Assembly (NCBI GenBank): GCA_002427605.1
Contig: DIRT01000008.1
Location: 1 to 56,590, forward strand
DNA: 56,590 bases
Direction of reading: 5' to 3'
Origin: Bacteroidales bacterium UBA5429
GTDB taxonomy: Bacteria; Bacteroidota; Bacteroidia; Bacteroidales; WCHB1-69
Positions 42,349 to 51,970 of this stretch are shown here, piece by piece. The first letter of the stretch is position 1, and each line of letters starts with the position of its first letter. Made by a program: the position numbers and the translations under genes. The notes under the pieces are model-generated. The model was not told the DNA's origin. It searched no databases and saw only the letters and a program-made list of their open reading frames with translations.

Positions 42349-44256
42349 ATGGAAACAACAAAAAATAAACGTTTATTAGATACTATTGAATATCCTGCTG
42401 ATTTAAAAAAGTTGAAAGAGGAGGAGCTTCCACAACTTTGTCAGGAGTTGAGGGATTTTATTATCGAACAAACAGCTAAAAATCCGGGACATCTTGGGGC
42501 TAGTTTGGGGGTTGTTGAGCTCACTGTAGCAATGCATTATGTTTTTGATACACCTCATGATCAAATAGTGTGGGATGTAGGACATCAAGCGTATGCTCAT
42601 AAAATTTTGACAGGACGAAAAGACAGGTTCAACACTAATCGGAAATATAAAGGGATTAGCGGATTTCCTAAGATGACTGAAAGTGAATATGATGCTTTTG
42701 GGGCAGGACATGCTTCCATATCACTTTCTGCATTGCTTGGGATGACCGTTGCCGACAGAATGCAAGGGAACGATAAAAAAGCGCATGTCGCCCTTATTGG
42801 AGATGGAGCAATGGGTGGAGGAATTGCCTTTGAAGCATTGAATCATATTGGGGGAACTGATGAAGACCTGTTGGTGATTTTGAATGATAACCATATTGCT
42901 ATTGATGAAAGAACCGGAGGGATGAATCGGTATTTGCTTGATATTACCACTTCTCATCACTACAATAGGTTTAAAAATACACTCTGGAAACTGCTCACGC
43001 TAAAAAGATATAAACCTAATTTTATCACCCGGGGAATCAGCAGCCTGGCTTCTCTTATAAAAGGGAATATTGCCAGAGAGAGTAATCTGTTTGAACACCT
43101 TGGATTTCGTTATTTTGGACCTACTGACGGGCACGATGTGCAAATGTTGGTCAATATACTACAAAAGCTAAAACAACTCAAAGGACCTAAGATTTTCCAT
43201 GTTATCACTAAAAAAGGGAAAGGACTTCCTATTGCTGAACAAAATCAGGTAAAATTTCATGCTCCGGGATGTTTTGATCCCCATACAGGTGAAATTATTG
43301 AGGTACACGAGGAGGGAAAACCAATTAAGTTCCAGGATGTTTTTGGAAAAACCTTATTGGAGATAGCAGAACAAAATCCGAAGGTAGTTGGAGTTACACC
43401 GGCGATGTTGACCGGATGCTCCATGACGATTATGAGAGATCAAATGCCGGATCGCGTATTTGATGTGGGCATTGCAGAACAACATGCAGTGACTTTTTCC
43501 GCGGGGATGGCACGAAACGGAATGATCCCTTTCTGTAATATTTATTCCTCTTTCTTGCAAAGAGGATATGATCAAATAATTCACGATGTAGCATTGCAGA
43601 AATTGCCGGTTATCTTCTGTATTGACCGGGCAGGGATTGTTGGAGAGGATGGAGCAACTCACCATGGTGCTTTCGACTTAGCTTATTTGAGACCTATTCC
43701 TAACATGGTAATTGCATCTCCAATCAATGAAACAGAATTGAGAAATATGATGTTTACAGCTACTCAATATCAGGATGGACCTTTTGCTATCCGTTATCCT
43801 CGAGGGCATGGCTCTCAACAGGAGTGGAGAACGCCTCTTCAAACGTTGGAGATTGGAAAAGCAGAGTGGCTTTATAAAGGAGAAAAAGTAGCAATATTGA
43901 GTTTAGGACCATTGGGTGTAGTTGCTATGAATGCGATTAAGGAACTAAAAAAAGAGGGGATGAATCCCTCCTTAATCAATGTGAGGTTTTTAAAACCATT
44001 TGATGAAACCCTTTTCGATGAGTTATTACAGACTTATTCAACTATTATTACTATTGAAGATGGAGTAAAAAAGGGGGGACTAAATTCTACCGTTTCAGAA
44101 CTGATTGCTGCAAAGAATTCTCATGTCCGGCTTTTCTCCATTGCCATTCCCGATACTTTTGTTGAACATGGAGATTTATCTTCCCTGCATCATGAACTGG
44201 GTTTTGATCAGGAAAGTATAGCTCAAACTATAAAAGCTTGTTATGATCACAATTAA
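42349..44256 (+). CDS. dxs: 1-deoxy-D-xylulose-5-phosphate synthase
   Basis: A 635-residue complete DXS, the first enzyme of the MEP isoprenoid pathway, joining pyruvate and glyceraldehyde 3-phosphate with TPP. It has HLGASLGVVELTVA, VGHQAYAHKILTGR, the TPP motif GDGAMGGGIAFEALN, and the PYR-domain VGIAEQHAVTFSAGMA, as well as DRAGIVGEDGATHHG with the catalytic histidine. It starts 4 bases after the glycosyltransferase. Its 3' end overlaps the second U32 gene by 14 bases. No riboswitch is seen because it is internal to an operon. Confidence 0.97.
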   Translation: METTKNKRLLDTIEYPADLKKLKEEELPQLCQELRDFIIEQTAKNPGHLGASLGVVELTVAMHYVFDTPHDQIVWDVGHQAYAHKILTGRKDRFNTNRKYKGISGFPKMTESEYDAFGAGHASISLSALLGMTVADRMQGNDKKAHVALIGDGAMGGGIAFEALNHIGGTDEDLLVILNDNHIAIDERTGGMNRYLLDITTSHHYNRFKNTLWKLLTLKRYKPNFITRGISSLASLIKGNIARESNLFEHLGFRYFGPTDGHDVQMLVNILQKLKQLKGPKIFHVITKKGKGLPIAEQNQVKFHAPGCFDPHTGEIIEVHEEGKPIKFQDVFGKTLLEIAEQNPKVVGVTPAMLTGCSMTIMRDQMPDRVFDVGIAEQHAVTFSAGMARNGMIPFCNIYSSFLQRGYDQIIHDVALQKLPVIFCIDRAGIVGEDGATHHGAFDLAYLRPIPNMVIASPINETELRNMMFTATQYQDGPFAIRYPRGHGSQQEWRTPLQTLEIGKAEWLYKGEKVAILSLGPLGVVAMNAIKELKKEGMNPSLINVRFLKPFDETLFDELLQTYSTIITIEDGVKKGGLNSTVSELIAAKNSHVRLFSIAIPDTFVEHGDLSSLHHELGFDQESIAQTIKACYDHN

Positions 44257-45502
44257 TAATAGTCCAATTGAAGTGATGGCGCCGGTGGGATCGTACGAAT
44301 CCCTTATGGCGGCTATTCATGCAGGTGCGGATTCCGTTTATTTCGGAATCGGTGCTCTGAATATGAGATCTCGGTCATCCGTTAATTTTGATGCTTCAGA
44401 TTTACAAAAGATAGTACAGGTCTGTGAAGAAAATAATGTAAAATCCTACCTCACTGTCAATGTTGTTGTGTATAACAATGAGATTGAGGAGATGTACGAG
44501 TTGTTGGATCTGGCCAAAGAATATAAAGTAACCGCTATTATTGCATCCGATTTTGCTGTTTTAGAGTACGCTAAAAAGATTGGATTAGAGATTCATATTT
44601 CAACGCAATGTAATATCACCAATATTGAAGCAGTCCGCTTTTTTTCCCGCTATGCAGATGTGATGGTTCTGGCTCGTGAAACGGAATTAAGACAAGTTGC
44701 AGAGATATCAAAGAGAATTAAAGAGGAGCAAATTTGTGGTCCGTCAGGGAATTTGGTACAGTTGGAGATGTTTGCTCATGGTGCACTTTGTATGGCTGTT
44801 TCAGGAAAATGTTATCTTAGTTTGGACAATTTTAACTATTCCGCCAATCGGGGAGCTTGCTTGCAACCTTGCAGAAGGGGCTACAGAGTACAAGATCTTG
44901 ATAATGAAATAGAATTGGCCATAGAGAACCAATATATCATGTCGCCTAAGGATCTTTGCACGATTCCATTCCTGGATAAGTTAATTTTAGCCGGTGTGAC
45001 CGTGTTAAAAATTGAGGGGAGAGGAAGATCACCGGAGTACGTAAAAATGGTGGTACAATGCTATAAAGAAGCACTGCAAGCCATTGCTGATCAAACCTTT
45101 ACAAAAGAGAAGATTGCAGATTGGATGAAACGCTTAAGAAGTGTTTATAACCGTGATTTCTGGGACGGATACTATTTGGGTAGAACAATGGGTGAGTGGA
45201 CAGAAAGATATGGTTCTCAGGCAACTCGTGTGAAGCAGTATGTTGGAAAAATTACGAATTATTTTACTAAATTGCAAGTTGCAGAGGTATTGATTGAAAC
45301 CAATTCTCTCAGTTTGCAAGATGAAATCTTGATTATTGGTCCCACAACGGGAGTTTATGAGGCAGAACTATCTGAAATCAGACTGGATTTGAAACCTGTC
45401 GAAATGGTACAGAAGGGAGATCTCTGCTCGATACCGGTGAGTGAGGTGGTAAGGAAAAATGACAAACTGTATAAATGGATCGAGGTAGTGGATCACTTTT
45501 GA
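44243..45502 (+). CDS. Peptidase U32 family protein, probable tRNA hydroxylation enzyme (TrhP type)
   Basis: A 419-residue U32 protein, near the length of E. coli TrhP (YegQ, 453). The signature HGALCMAVSGKCYLS is at residues 179-193, with Cys183, Cys190, Cys206 and Cys210 as the likely Fe-S ligands. It lacks the long C-terminal cysteine-rich extension of the U32 protein at 6768. TrhP and relatives make 5-hydroxyuridine at tRNA position 34 using prephenate. The gene starts inside dxs (14-base overlap) and is the last of the eight-gene run. The earlier annotation of this family as collagenase is probably wrong. Confidence 0.86.
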   Translation: MITINNSPIEVMAPVGSYESLMAAIHAGADSVYFGIGALNMRSRSSVNFDASDLQKIVQVCEENNVKSYLTVNVVVYNNEIEEMYELLDLAKEYKVTAIIASDFAVLEYAKKIGLEIHISTQCNITNIEAVRFFSRYADVMVLARETELRQVAEISKRIKEEQICGPSGNLVQLEMFAHGALCMAVSGKCYLSLDNFNYSANRGACLQPCRRGYRVQDLDNEIELAIENQYIMSPKDLCTIPFLDKLILAGVTVLKIEGRGRSPEYVKMVVQCYKEALQAIADQTFTKEKIADWMKRLRSVYNRDFWDGYYLGRTMGEWTERYGSQATRVKQYVGKITNYFTKLQVAEVLIETNSLSLQDEILIIGPTTGVYEAELSEIRLDLKPVEMVQKGDLCSIPVSEVVRKNDKLYKWIEVVDHF

Positions 45503-45553
45503 GTAACGACACTGAATAGGACCTCCCCCCTTTTTTTTATTTCCAAAAGAAAA

Positions 45554-47686
45554 TCAGGATAAATCTTTCATAGACAAGCTGATCCGTTTTCTATCAAGGT
45601 CAACATCAACAACCTTAACCATGACCTGGTCACGAAGTTTCACCACGTCATTGGGATCCGAAATGTAGCGATTTGCCATTTGGCTGACGTGAACCAGCCC
45701 ATCCTGATGCACGCCGACATCCACAAAGCAACCGAAATTGGTGATGTTGGTGACGATTCCGGGAAGAACCATACCGATAACCAAGTCCTGAATCGAGTTG
45801 ATATTGGGGTCAAACTCAAATTGCTCAAATGCTTCCCGCGGGTCTCTGCCCGGTTTGGCAAGCTCCTTCATGATATCTTTTAGTGTCGGAATACCCACTT
45901 TATCAGTAACAAATTGCTCAATTTTGATCTGTTTTTGCAGCGTTTCCTGTGCCATTAGCTCCTGAACGGAACTGTTCAGATGAGATGCCATCGCTTCCAC
46001 TACTTCGTAAGATTCCGGGTGAACCGCACTGTAATCCAGTGGATTTTCAGCACCATGAATCCTTAAAAATCCGGCTGCCTGTTCAAAAGTTTTGGGACCA
46101 AAACGAGGGATTTTATGGAAGTCATCACGGGATTGGAAAGGACCGTTTTCATTGCGATATTCGATGATGTTGTTCGCCAGATTGGGACCAATTCCTGAAA
46201 CGTAGGAAAGCAATTCCGTGCTGGAACTGTTGATTTCGACACCCACATTGTTCACACAACTCTCAACAACCTCTTGCAAGCTGTTTTGCAACCAGGTTTG
46301 ATTGACATCATGTTGATATTGACCCACTCCCAACGATTTTGGGTCAATTTTAACCAATTCAGCCAGCGGATCCATCAATCGTCTGCCAATGGAGATTGCT
46401 CCTCTGACAGTTAAATCAAGATTCGGGAACTCTTTTCTGGCTGTTTCCGATGCAGAATAGATGGAAGCACCACTCTCGTCAACCATCACGATGGTAACGG
46501 GGTGATTAAAGGGAATCATGCGAACAAAATTTTCAGTTTCTCTGCCTGCAGTTCCGTTTCCAATCGCAATTGCTTCAACCTGATACTGATGAACCCATTT
46601 TTTTAGGAGATCTGAACTTTTTTGATATTCATTATGAGGGGGGTGTGGAAAGATAGTGTCATGATTCAAAAGTTGTCCCTGACGATCCAAAACTACCACT
46701 TTACAGCCCGTTCTAAAGCCGGGATCAATTGCTAAGGTCGTTTTTTGTCCCAAAGGAGCACTCATCAGCAGTTGGCGGAGATTGGTTCCAAACACCCGGA
46801 TTGCCTCTTTGTCTGCTTTTTCCTTGTAGAAGCGCCTCATTTCAGTCTCCATTTGAGGTTGGAGCAATCGTTTGTATGAATCTTCACCTGCTAAAAGGAC
46901 TTGTTGGCTACAGCTGTTGTTTCCCTTAACCGTGAATTTCCGTATCAGATTTAATGCTAATTCATCCTGGGGTTTGATGGTGATTTTGAGAAATCCTTCC
47001 TCTTCTCCTCTGAGCATTGCCAGTACACGATGTGAAGGTGCTTTCCAAAGCGGTTCCTCACTTTTAAAGTAGATCTCAAATTTTGAACCGGCATCCTCTT
47101 TTCCCTTGATTACTCTGGAATAAATGGTAGAATTTCTAACAAATTTTTCACGCAATGTTGATCTGACTTTAATATCTTCAGAGATCCATTCCGCGATAAT
47201 ATCACGTGCTCCTTGCAGTGCTTCTTCGACATTATTGACCTCTTTGGATTGATTGATGTAGGATTGTGCTGCTTTCTTTAAATCTATGAATTGTTGTTTG
47301 AAAATCAGCTTAGCCAGCGGTTCCAATCCTTTGTCAATGGCGACAGTGGCTCTGGTTTTGCGTTTGGGTCGGTAGGGGAGGTAAATATCTTCCAGTTGCG
47401 ATAAGGTTGTCGATGCTTCCAATTGTGTCTGCAATTGTGGCGTCATCTTACCTTGTTCAGTGATGGAATCAATAATGGCTGCCCGTCTTTTATCCAGCTC
47501 TACCCATTTCTGATAAAGATCCCGGATTTGAGTGATCATCACTTCATCCAGACTCCCGGTTGCCTCTTTACGATAACGGGAAATAAAGGGAACGGTAGCG
47601 CCGGAATTTAACAGATCCAGACTGTTCTTAACTTGATCATATTTTATTTTTAACTCATTAGCAATGAGTTGGTAGTGGTTATTCAT
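45554..47686 (-). CDS. tex: RNA-binding transcription accessory protein Tex
   Basis: A 710-residue Tex protein. The N-terminal helical region includes ISRYRKEATGSLDEVMI and YLPYRPKRKTRATVA, the YqgF-like nuclease fold has LAIDPGFRTGCKVVVLD, and helix-hairpin-helix motifs follow (SYVSGIGPNLANNII and IPRFGPKTFEQAAGFLRI). A C-terminal S1 domain (residues about 635-705, VLPGIVTNITNFGCFVDVG) binds RNA. It is thought to act in transcription and RNA turnover. It is convergent with the U32 gene across a 51-base gap with a T-run, and a -7 box lies 27 bases upstream. Confidence 0.95.
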   Translation of the reverse strand: MNNHYQLIANELKIKYDQVKNSLDLLNSGATVPFISRYRKEATGSLDEVMITQIRDLYQKWVELDKRRAAIIDSITEQGKMTPQLQTQLEASTTLSQLEDIYLPYRPKRKTRATVAIDKGLEPLAKLIFKQQFIDLKKAAQSYINQSKEVNNVEEALQGARDIIAEWISEDIKVRSTLREKFVRNSTIYSRVIKGKEDAGSKFEIYFKSEEPLWKAPSHRVLAMLRGEEEGFLKITIKPQDELALNLIRKFTVKGNNSCSQQVLLAGEDSYKRLLQPQMETEMRRFYKEKADKEAIRVFGTNLRQLLMSAPLGQKTTLAIDPGFRTGCKVVVLDRQGQLLNHDTIFPHPPHNEYQKSSDLLKKWVHQYQVEAIAIGNGTAGRETENFVRMIPFNHPVTIVMVDESGASIYSASETARKEFPNLDLTVRGAISIGRRLMDPLAELVKIDPKSLGVGQYQHDVNQTWLQNSLQEVVESCVNNVGVEINSSSTELLSYVSGIGPNLANNIIEYRNENGPFQSRDDFHKIPRFGPKTFEQAAGFLRIHGAENPLDYSAVHPESYEVVEAMASHLNSSVQELMAQETLQKQIKIEQFVTDKVGIPTLKDIMKELAKPGRDPREAFEQFEFDPNINSIQDLVIGMVLPGIVTNITNFGCFVDVGVHQDGLVHVSQMANRYISDPNDVVKLRDQVMVKVVDVDLDRKRISLSMKDLS

Positions 47687-47712
47687 CTTAAAATCGCTTT
47701 GTTTTTAACTGA

Positions 47713-47720
47713 CAAAGATA
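47713..47720 (-). promoter_or_regulatory. -7 box of tex
   Basis: The minus strand reads TATCTTTG, 27 bases before the ATG at 47686. Confidence 0.55.
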
Positions 47721-47760
47721 CGATGAAATTTCGGATTTTTTTCGATTCATTTTTTTTCTA

Positions 47761-47768
47761 TACTTTTG
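47761..47768 (+). promoter_or_regulatory. -7 box of the DUF4197 lipoprotein gene
   Basis: TACTTTTG, 25 bases before the ATG at 47793 and divergent from the tex promoter. Confidence 0.55.
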
Positions 47769-47792
47769 TAGTTTGATTTAATACTAATTATT

Positions 47793-48512
47793 ATGAAAAA
47801 GATTTACGTAATTTTGGCAATATTTTTAATGACCGGTTGTGCGGAAATGCAACAAGTTTTAACAAATGTAGCATCAGACTATGTTTCCGGTAACACCGGT
47901 GGTTCTTCAATTAATATTGCAGGCGGTTTAAAAGAAGCTTTGAATAACGGGATCGCTAAACAGGTGACTCAATTAACCCAAACGGACGGATTTTATAACA
48001 ATAGTTTGGTTAGAATTTCCCTTCCGGATGAATTAAAAGTAGTTGAACAAGCACTACGTAATATCGGATTGGGTTCTTTGGCAGATCAAGGAATTAAAGC
48101 ATTAAATACAGCAGCTTCAGATGCCGTGAAGGAAGCAACACCTATATTTGTCAATGCTGTTTCCACACTCACTTTTAGTGATGCTCAAGCCATATTGATG
48201 GGGTCACAAGATGCTGCAACCCAGTATCTTCAAAGAACAACATCACAACAGTTGTATCAAAAGTTTTTCCCTGTTGTGAAAAATTCTTTCTCTAAAGTTG
48301 GAGCAGATGCGATCTGGAAAGAGATCATTACTAAGTACAATGCTATTCCTTTGGTTAATCCAATAAACCCCGATTTAAACGATTATGTTACTAACAAAGC
48401 ATTGGAAGGGGTGTTCAAAATGATCGCCATTGAAGAGAAAAACATCCGTACAGATGTGAATGCCAGAACATCAACTTTGTTGAAACAAGTATTTGCTTTA
48501 CAAGATAAGTAA
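47793..48512 (+). CDS. DUF4197 family lipoprotein
   Basis: A 239-residue lipoprotein: the lipobox LMTGC puts the acylated cysteine at residue 16. The mature part, mostly helical, fits DUF4197 (GGLKEALNNGIAKQVTQL, then YFNN-like FYNNSLVRISLPDELKVVE, and TFSDAQAILMGSQDAATQYL). The family occurs in Bacteroidota and Proteobacteria and has no known function. It is attached to the outer or inner membrane on the periplasmic side. It is convergent with the PL8 lyase gene, separated by 10 bases. Confidence 0.9.
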   Translation: MKKIYVILAIFLMTGCAEMQQVLTNVASDYVSGNTGGSSINIAGGLKEALNNGIAKQVTQLTQTDGFYNNSLVRISLPDELKVVEQALRNIGLGSLADQGIKALNTAASDAVKEATPIFVNAVSTLTFSDAQAILMGSQDAATQYLQRTTSQQLYQKFFPVVKNSFSKVGADAIWKEIITKYNAIPLVNPINPDLNDYVTNKALEGVFKMIAIEEKNIRTDVNARTSTLLKQVFALQDK

Positions 48513-48522
48513 AAAGGAATGT

Positions 48523-50616
48523 TTAGTCCTTTCTTCTGATCACTTTATGAGTGACTGAACTTCCTGCTTTGTTCCCTTGTGGGAGTTCTATCTGCAGGTT
48601 GAAATAGGGCTGATTATCAAGGAGATCTCCTTCCGGAAATTTAAAAGAGAGGGAGATCTCTTTTTTATTGGATAGTTCACCCAATGGATCTCCGACAGTA
48701 ACTGATATCGTATCTTGCATGTTTATCAGTACAGCGCAGGGTGCATCTACAGTGAGTGTTATGGAGTCGGGGAGTAGCAAGGTTCCCGCCTGATAGAAAT
48801 GGATTTGAGCGATTTTTAGTTCTTGATGGTATACAGCATGAATATCATCAGTATGGCTTAAAATTTGAATGGGTAGGTTACTCTTATACTCGTTGATCAT
48901 CTCTTCCGTGCAATTGGGGTAGATGAGGTAGGCGTAGGAGCCATTGGTAGGACTGATGCCATGATCTATTCCTAAACTGAACAAAGGGGTATCATTGACC
49001 AGCTCACTGCTGATAACGAAGTTACCTCCTCCAGGCAAGTTCAGATAAGCGATGCTATCCTGAATTACCCAGATAGGATCCCAGAGCAATAGTTGTCCTC
49101 CCCCCTTATTTAATGAATCCTTATAAAAATCAGAAGAAAAATGAATAGTTGTTTCCTGGATAGTCTGATTCAGCGTTGTATAAACATTACTTTTCCCGTT
49201 TTTGTGTGATATTCCCGATCCCAAAGCCACAATTTCCCGATCGAAAAAGAACCAACTTTTATAGGCTTCGAGACCTCTTTTTCGATAAACAAAACCGATT
49301 GTTCCGTATTGTTGATCTGATACACCACCGCCATAGGTGTGATTGTTGGAACTGTTTTTTCCCCAATCTACACCGGGCAGCTTTGCATTACCTTGTTCAG
49401 CGGTTGTTCCGGGCCATTGTCTGGGATTCATAATGTTGAAAAAGGGGAAATCATACTCTTTTCCTGTACGAAACAGAAAGTTGAGACCGGCAGAAGTGTA
49501 ATAATTATTTTCTCCTTCTCCATTCCCGGACTCCATTCCCATCGTTCTTTTTGAGGTGACACGAGAACTGGAAAAAAAGTGCTCTCTTCGATGAATCATG
49601 TAGTCAAAACGCCAGAATAATCGATTTCCGGTTAGTGGAAACTCAGCATTCCGGTAATTGGTGATTTGATATCGGATTTGGATTAATTCATCATGAGCAG
49701 GAGAGTTTTGAGCAATTAACAGATCCAAATTGGGGACTATTCTGGAATTTAATCTGCTGCTTGGTCTGCGTCCCGTTTGGGCCGGATCCTGGCGTTTATT
49801 GTAGACATACCATTGAATCCCCTCAATGAAAAGAGAGTCTAAGATAGAAAGAGCCTCTGAACTAACTTGATATTGGGTTCCTCTGCAGATATCCAAAAAA
49901 GATAAAATAGAGTTCAGGTATTCCTGTTGATAATTTCCGTACAATTGGCGACCGTTAAAACTATGCTGTGCATACATCCAGTCACTTTCAATCCCTTCAC
50001 CTTCAGATTGAACTGTAATCAAGTTTTGCACTTGTTTTTGAAGTTGTGAGAGTAACTCCTCATTTTTCGTCAGTATGGCAGCCGGGAGTGTGGCGAAAAT
50101 CTTGTCTGCCCCGTTGGCACCCTCCATGTGATCATTCCTATTGTATGCCCACATCAGATAGGCTATCGTTTCATCAAAAAGAGAGGGATTATCATTTCTG
50201 AGTGGTTGATTCATCAAAAAAAGAGTCATTCCCAATGATTTGGGATAGCCAATATGTCTGAACCACCAATTACTTGGTCTGTGGTCGGTTTTGACCCAGA
50301 AATATAATGAGCTGTAAATTAGATTTTTCAGTGTTGAATCCTGATAAAAGATACTCGTTTCTGTTTGATATGCCCCGGCGAGAGTGTGTAAACGGGATAA
50401 ATGGTTAGAGATGTTATTTTTGCTTTTATAGTCAATATCATTAAAAGATCCGTCCTCATTGAGTAATTTGAGAATAGATTTTACTTTATTGGAATCAGAT
50501 TTGAGAGTTGACAGCTCCCAATAACGAGCATATAGAGTGTCTGTATCAGATGCAAAAAGGGATTGTGAAAAGAGAGTCAATAGAAAGATATGGGCAAAGA
50601 AAACTACTTTATTCAT
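48523..50616 (-). CDS. Polysaccharide lyase family 8 (chondroitin/hyaluronan lyase-like)
   Basis: A 697-residue exported enzyme; the start at 50616 (MNKVVFFAHIF) gives a clean signal peptide. Residues from about 25 to 340 are the alpha-toroid with NWWFRHIGYP, the candidate catalytic region AQHSFNGRQLYGNY (His and Tyr), and RRPSSRLNSR. The central beta domain has HRREHFFSSSR, GNGEGENNYYTSAGLNFLF, PGTTAEQ and GGVSDQQYG, then KSWFFFDREIVALGSGIS. PL8 enzymes cut glycosaminoglycans or xanthan by beta-elimination; the substrate is open. NWW is usually followed by an acidic residue and here by Arg-His. No PUL genes are adjacent. Confidence 0.87.
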   Translation of the reverse strand: MNKVVFFAHIFLLTLFSQSLFASDTDTLYARYWELSTLKSDSNKVKSILKLLNEDGSFNDIDYKSKNNISNHLSRLHTLAGAYQTETSIFYQDSTLKNLIYSSLYFWVKTDHRPSNWWFRHIGYPKSLGMTLFLMNQPLRNDNPSLFDETIAYLMWAYNRNDHMEGANGADKIFATLPAAILTKNEELLSQLQKQVQNLITVQSEGEGIESDWMYAQHSFNGRQLYGNYQQEYLNSILSFLDICRGTQYQVSSEALSILDSLFIEGIQWYVYNKRQDPAQTGRRPSSRLNSRIVPNLDLLIAQNSPAHDELIQIRYQITNYRNAEFPLTGNRLFWRFDYMIHRREHFFSSSRVTSKRTMGMESGNGEGENNYYTSAGLNFLFRTGKEYDFPFFNIMNPRQWPGTTAEQGNAKLPGVDWGKNSSNNHTYGGGVSDQQYGTIGFVYRKRGLEAYKSWFFFDREIVALGSGISHKNGKSNVYTTLNQTIQETTIHFSSDFYKDSLNKGGGQLLLWDPIWVIQDSIAYLNLPGGGNFVISSELVNDTPLFSLGIDHGISPTNGSYAYLIYPNCTEEMINEYKSNLPIQILSHTDDIHAVYHQELKIAQIHFYQAGTLLLPDSITLTVDAPCAVLINMQDTISVTVGDPLGELSNKKEISLSFKFPEGDLLDNQPYFNLQIELPQGNKAGSSVTHKVIRRKD

Positions 50617-50662
50617 TGGGTAATAATGTGGAAATGAAAGGTTACTGTACAAAATCAAGGTA

Positions 50663-50670
50663 CAAAAATA
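50663..50670 (-). promoter_or_regulatory. -7 box of the PL8 gene
   Basis: The minus strand reads TATTTTTG followed by TACC, 47 bases before the ATG at 50616. It supports that start over the one at 50658. Confidence 0.45.
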
Positions 50671-50710
50671 GGATAAAATCGGTAAACCGATTCATCTCCT
50701 TAAATTTTTA

Positions 50711-50718
50711 TACCTTTG
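50711..50718 (+). promoter_or_regulatory. -7 box of the aminotransferase-uvrB operon
   Basis: TACCTTTG followed by CAAC, 56 bases before the ATG at 50774. Confidence 0.55.
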
Positions 50719-50773
50719 CAACTTTGAGTTTAATTTCTTTGTCAAATAGTTTTTAATTGTAAATCAGCGAATT

Positions 50774-51970
50774 ATGCCAAAAATCTCAACAATAGGAGCA
50801 GCGATGCCGGAGTCTTCTATTGAAAAACTATATCCTTATGCAAATGATGCAAAACAACGAGGAATTCATGTGTTCCATTTGAACATTGGTCAACCCGATA
50901 TTGAAGCACCTGAAGTTGCACTTAAAGCAGTTCAAAACTTTGATTGTAAGGTGATTGCCTATACTCAATCAGCCGGATTACTCAGTTATAGAGAAAAATT
51001 GGCAACCTATTATCAAAATGTTGGAATTAACATCACGGCTGATGACATTATCGTGACCAATGGCGGTTCAGAAGCGATTCAAATTGCTTTCAGCTCCTGC
51101 TTAGATCAAGGTGATGAGGTGATTGTGCCTGAGCCATTTTATGGAAACTATAATGGACTCGTAACCGGCTGCGGTGTGAAGATAAAACCTATTTTTTCTT
51201 CTATTGAGAATGGATTTGCACTTCCGCCAATCCAAGAGTTTGAAAAGCTGATTACGCCTAAAACAAAGGCGATTATGATCTGTAATCCCAGCAATCCTAC
51301 AGGATATCTTTACACTAAAGAAGAGTTGGAACAATTGAAAGAGATTGTAATAAAACATGACTTATTCCTTTTTTCGGATGAGGTTTACAGAGAATTTTGT
51401 TACGATGGGACCAGACATTTTTCAGTTATGGAACTGGAAGGATTAGAAGAGCATGTGGTTCTTTTGGATTCTATTTCCAAGCGCTACAGTGTATGTGGAG
51501 CCAGAATCGGTGTTTTGATTTCCAGAAATAAAGAGGTGATACATGCTGCCATGATGTTTGCACAAGCCAGAGTATGTGCTTCGATTTATGGACAAGTATT
51601 GGGAGAAGCTGCCTGTGATACGCCTCAATCCTATTTTGACAGGGTGATTAGCGATTATGTTGCCCGACGCAATTGTGTGGTGGAGGCAATCAATAAAATC
51701 CCCGGTTGTCTCTGTCCCAATCCTAAAGGCGCTTTCTATACTGTAGCTCGTTTACCTATTGACAATACAGACCGTTTTTGTCAGTGGTTGTTGGAAGAGT
51801 TCAACTACGAGGGTAAAACGGTGATGTTTGCTCCGGCTACCGGATTCTATTCTGAGCCTACCAAAGGAGTTGATGAAGTGAGAATTAGCTATTGTCTTAA
51901 AGTTGATGACCTCAAACAGGCAATGAAATGTCTTGAAGAGGCATTAAAAGTTTATCCCGGGAGAAAATAA
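50774..51970 (+). CDS. PLP-dependent class I aminotransferase
   Basis: A 398-residue fold-type I aminotransferase. The PLP lysine is Lys236 in DSISKRYSVCGARIG. Other family marks are LNIGQPDIEAPEVAL, VTNGGSEAIQIAF, NPSNPTGYLYTKEEL, SDEVYREFCYDG and the substrate-carboxylate Arg in VDEVRISYCL. It probably acts on aspartate, an aromatic or an alanine-type substrate; sequence reading does not decide. It overlaps uvrB by one base (TAATG), so the two are cotranslated, though no metabolic link is obvious. Confidence 0.9.
   Translation: MPKISTIGAAMPESSIEKLYPYANDAKQRGIHVFHLNIGQPDIEAPEVALKAVQNFDCKVIAYTQSAGLLSYREKLATYYQNVGINITADDIIVTNGGSEAIQIAFSSCLDQGDEVIVPEPFYGNYNGLVTGCGVKIKPIFSSIENGFALPPIQEFEKLITPKTKAIMICNPSNPTGYLYTKEELEQLKEIVIKHDLFLFSDEVYREFCYDGTRHFSVMELEGLEEHVVLLDSISKRYSVCGARIGVLISRNKEVIHAAMMFAQARVCASIYGQVLGEAACDTPQSYFDRVISDYVARRNCVVEAINKIPGCLCPNPKGAFYTVARLPIDNTDRFCQWLLEEFNYEGKTVMFAPATGFYSEPTKGVDEVRISYCLKVDDLKQAMKCLEEALKVYPGRK

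Noticed and set aside
45503..45553. Bidirectional terminator between the U32 gene and tex
   Set aside because: There is a C-run followed by a T-run but no inverted repeat able to form a stem.
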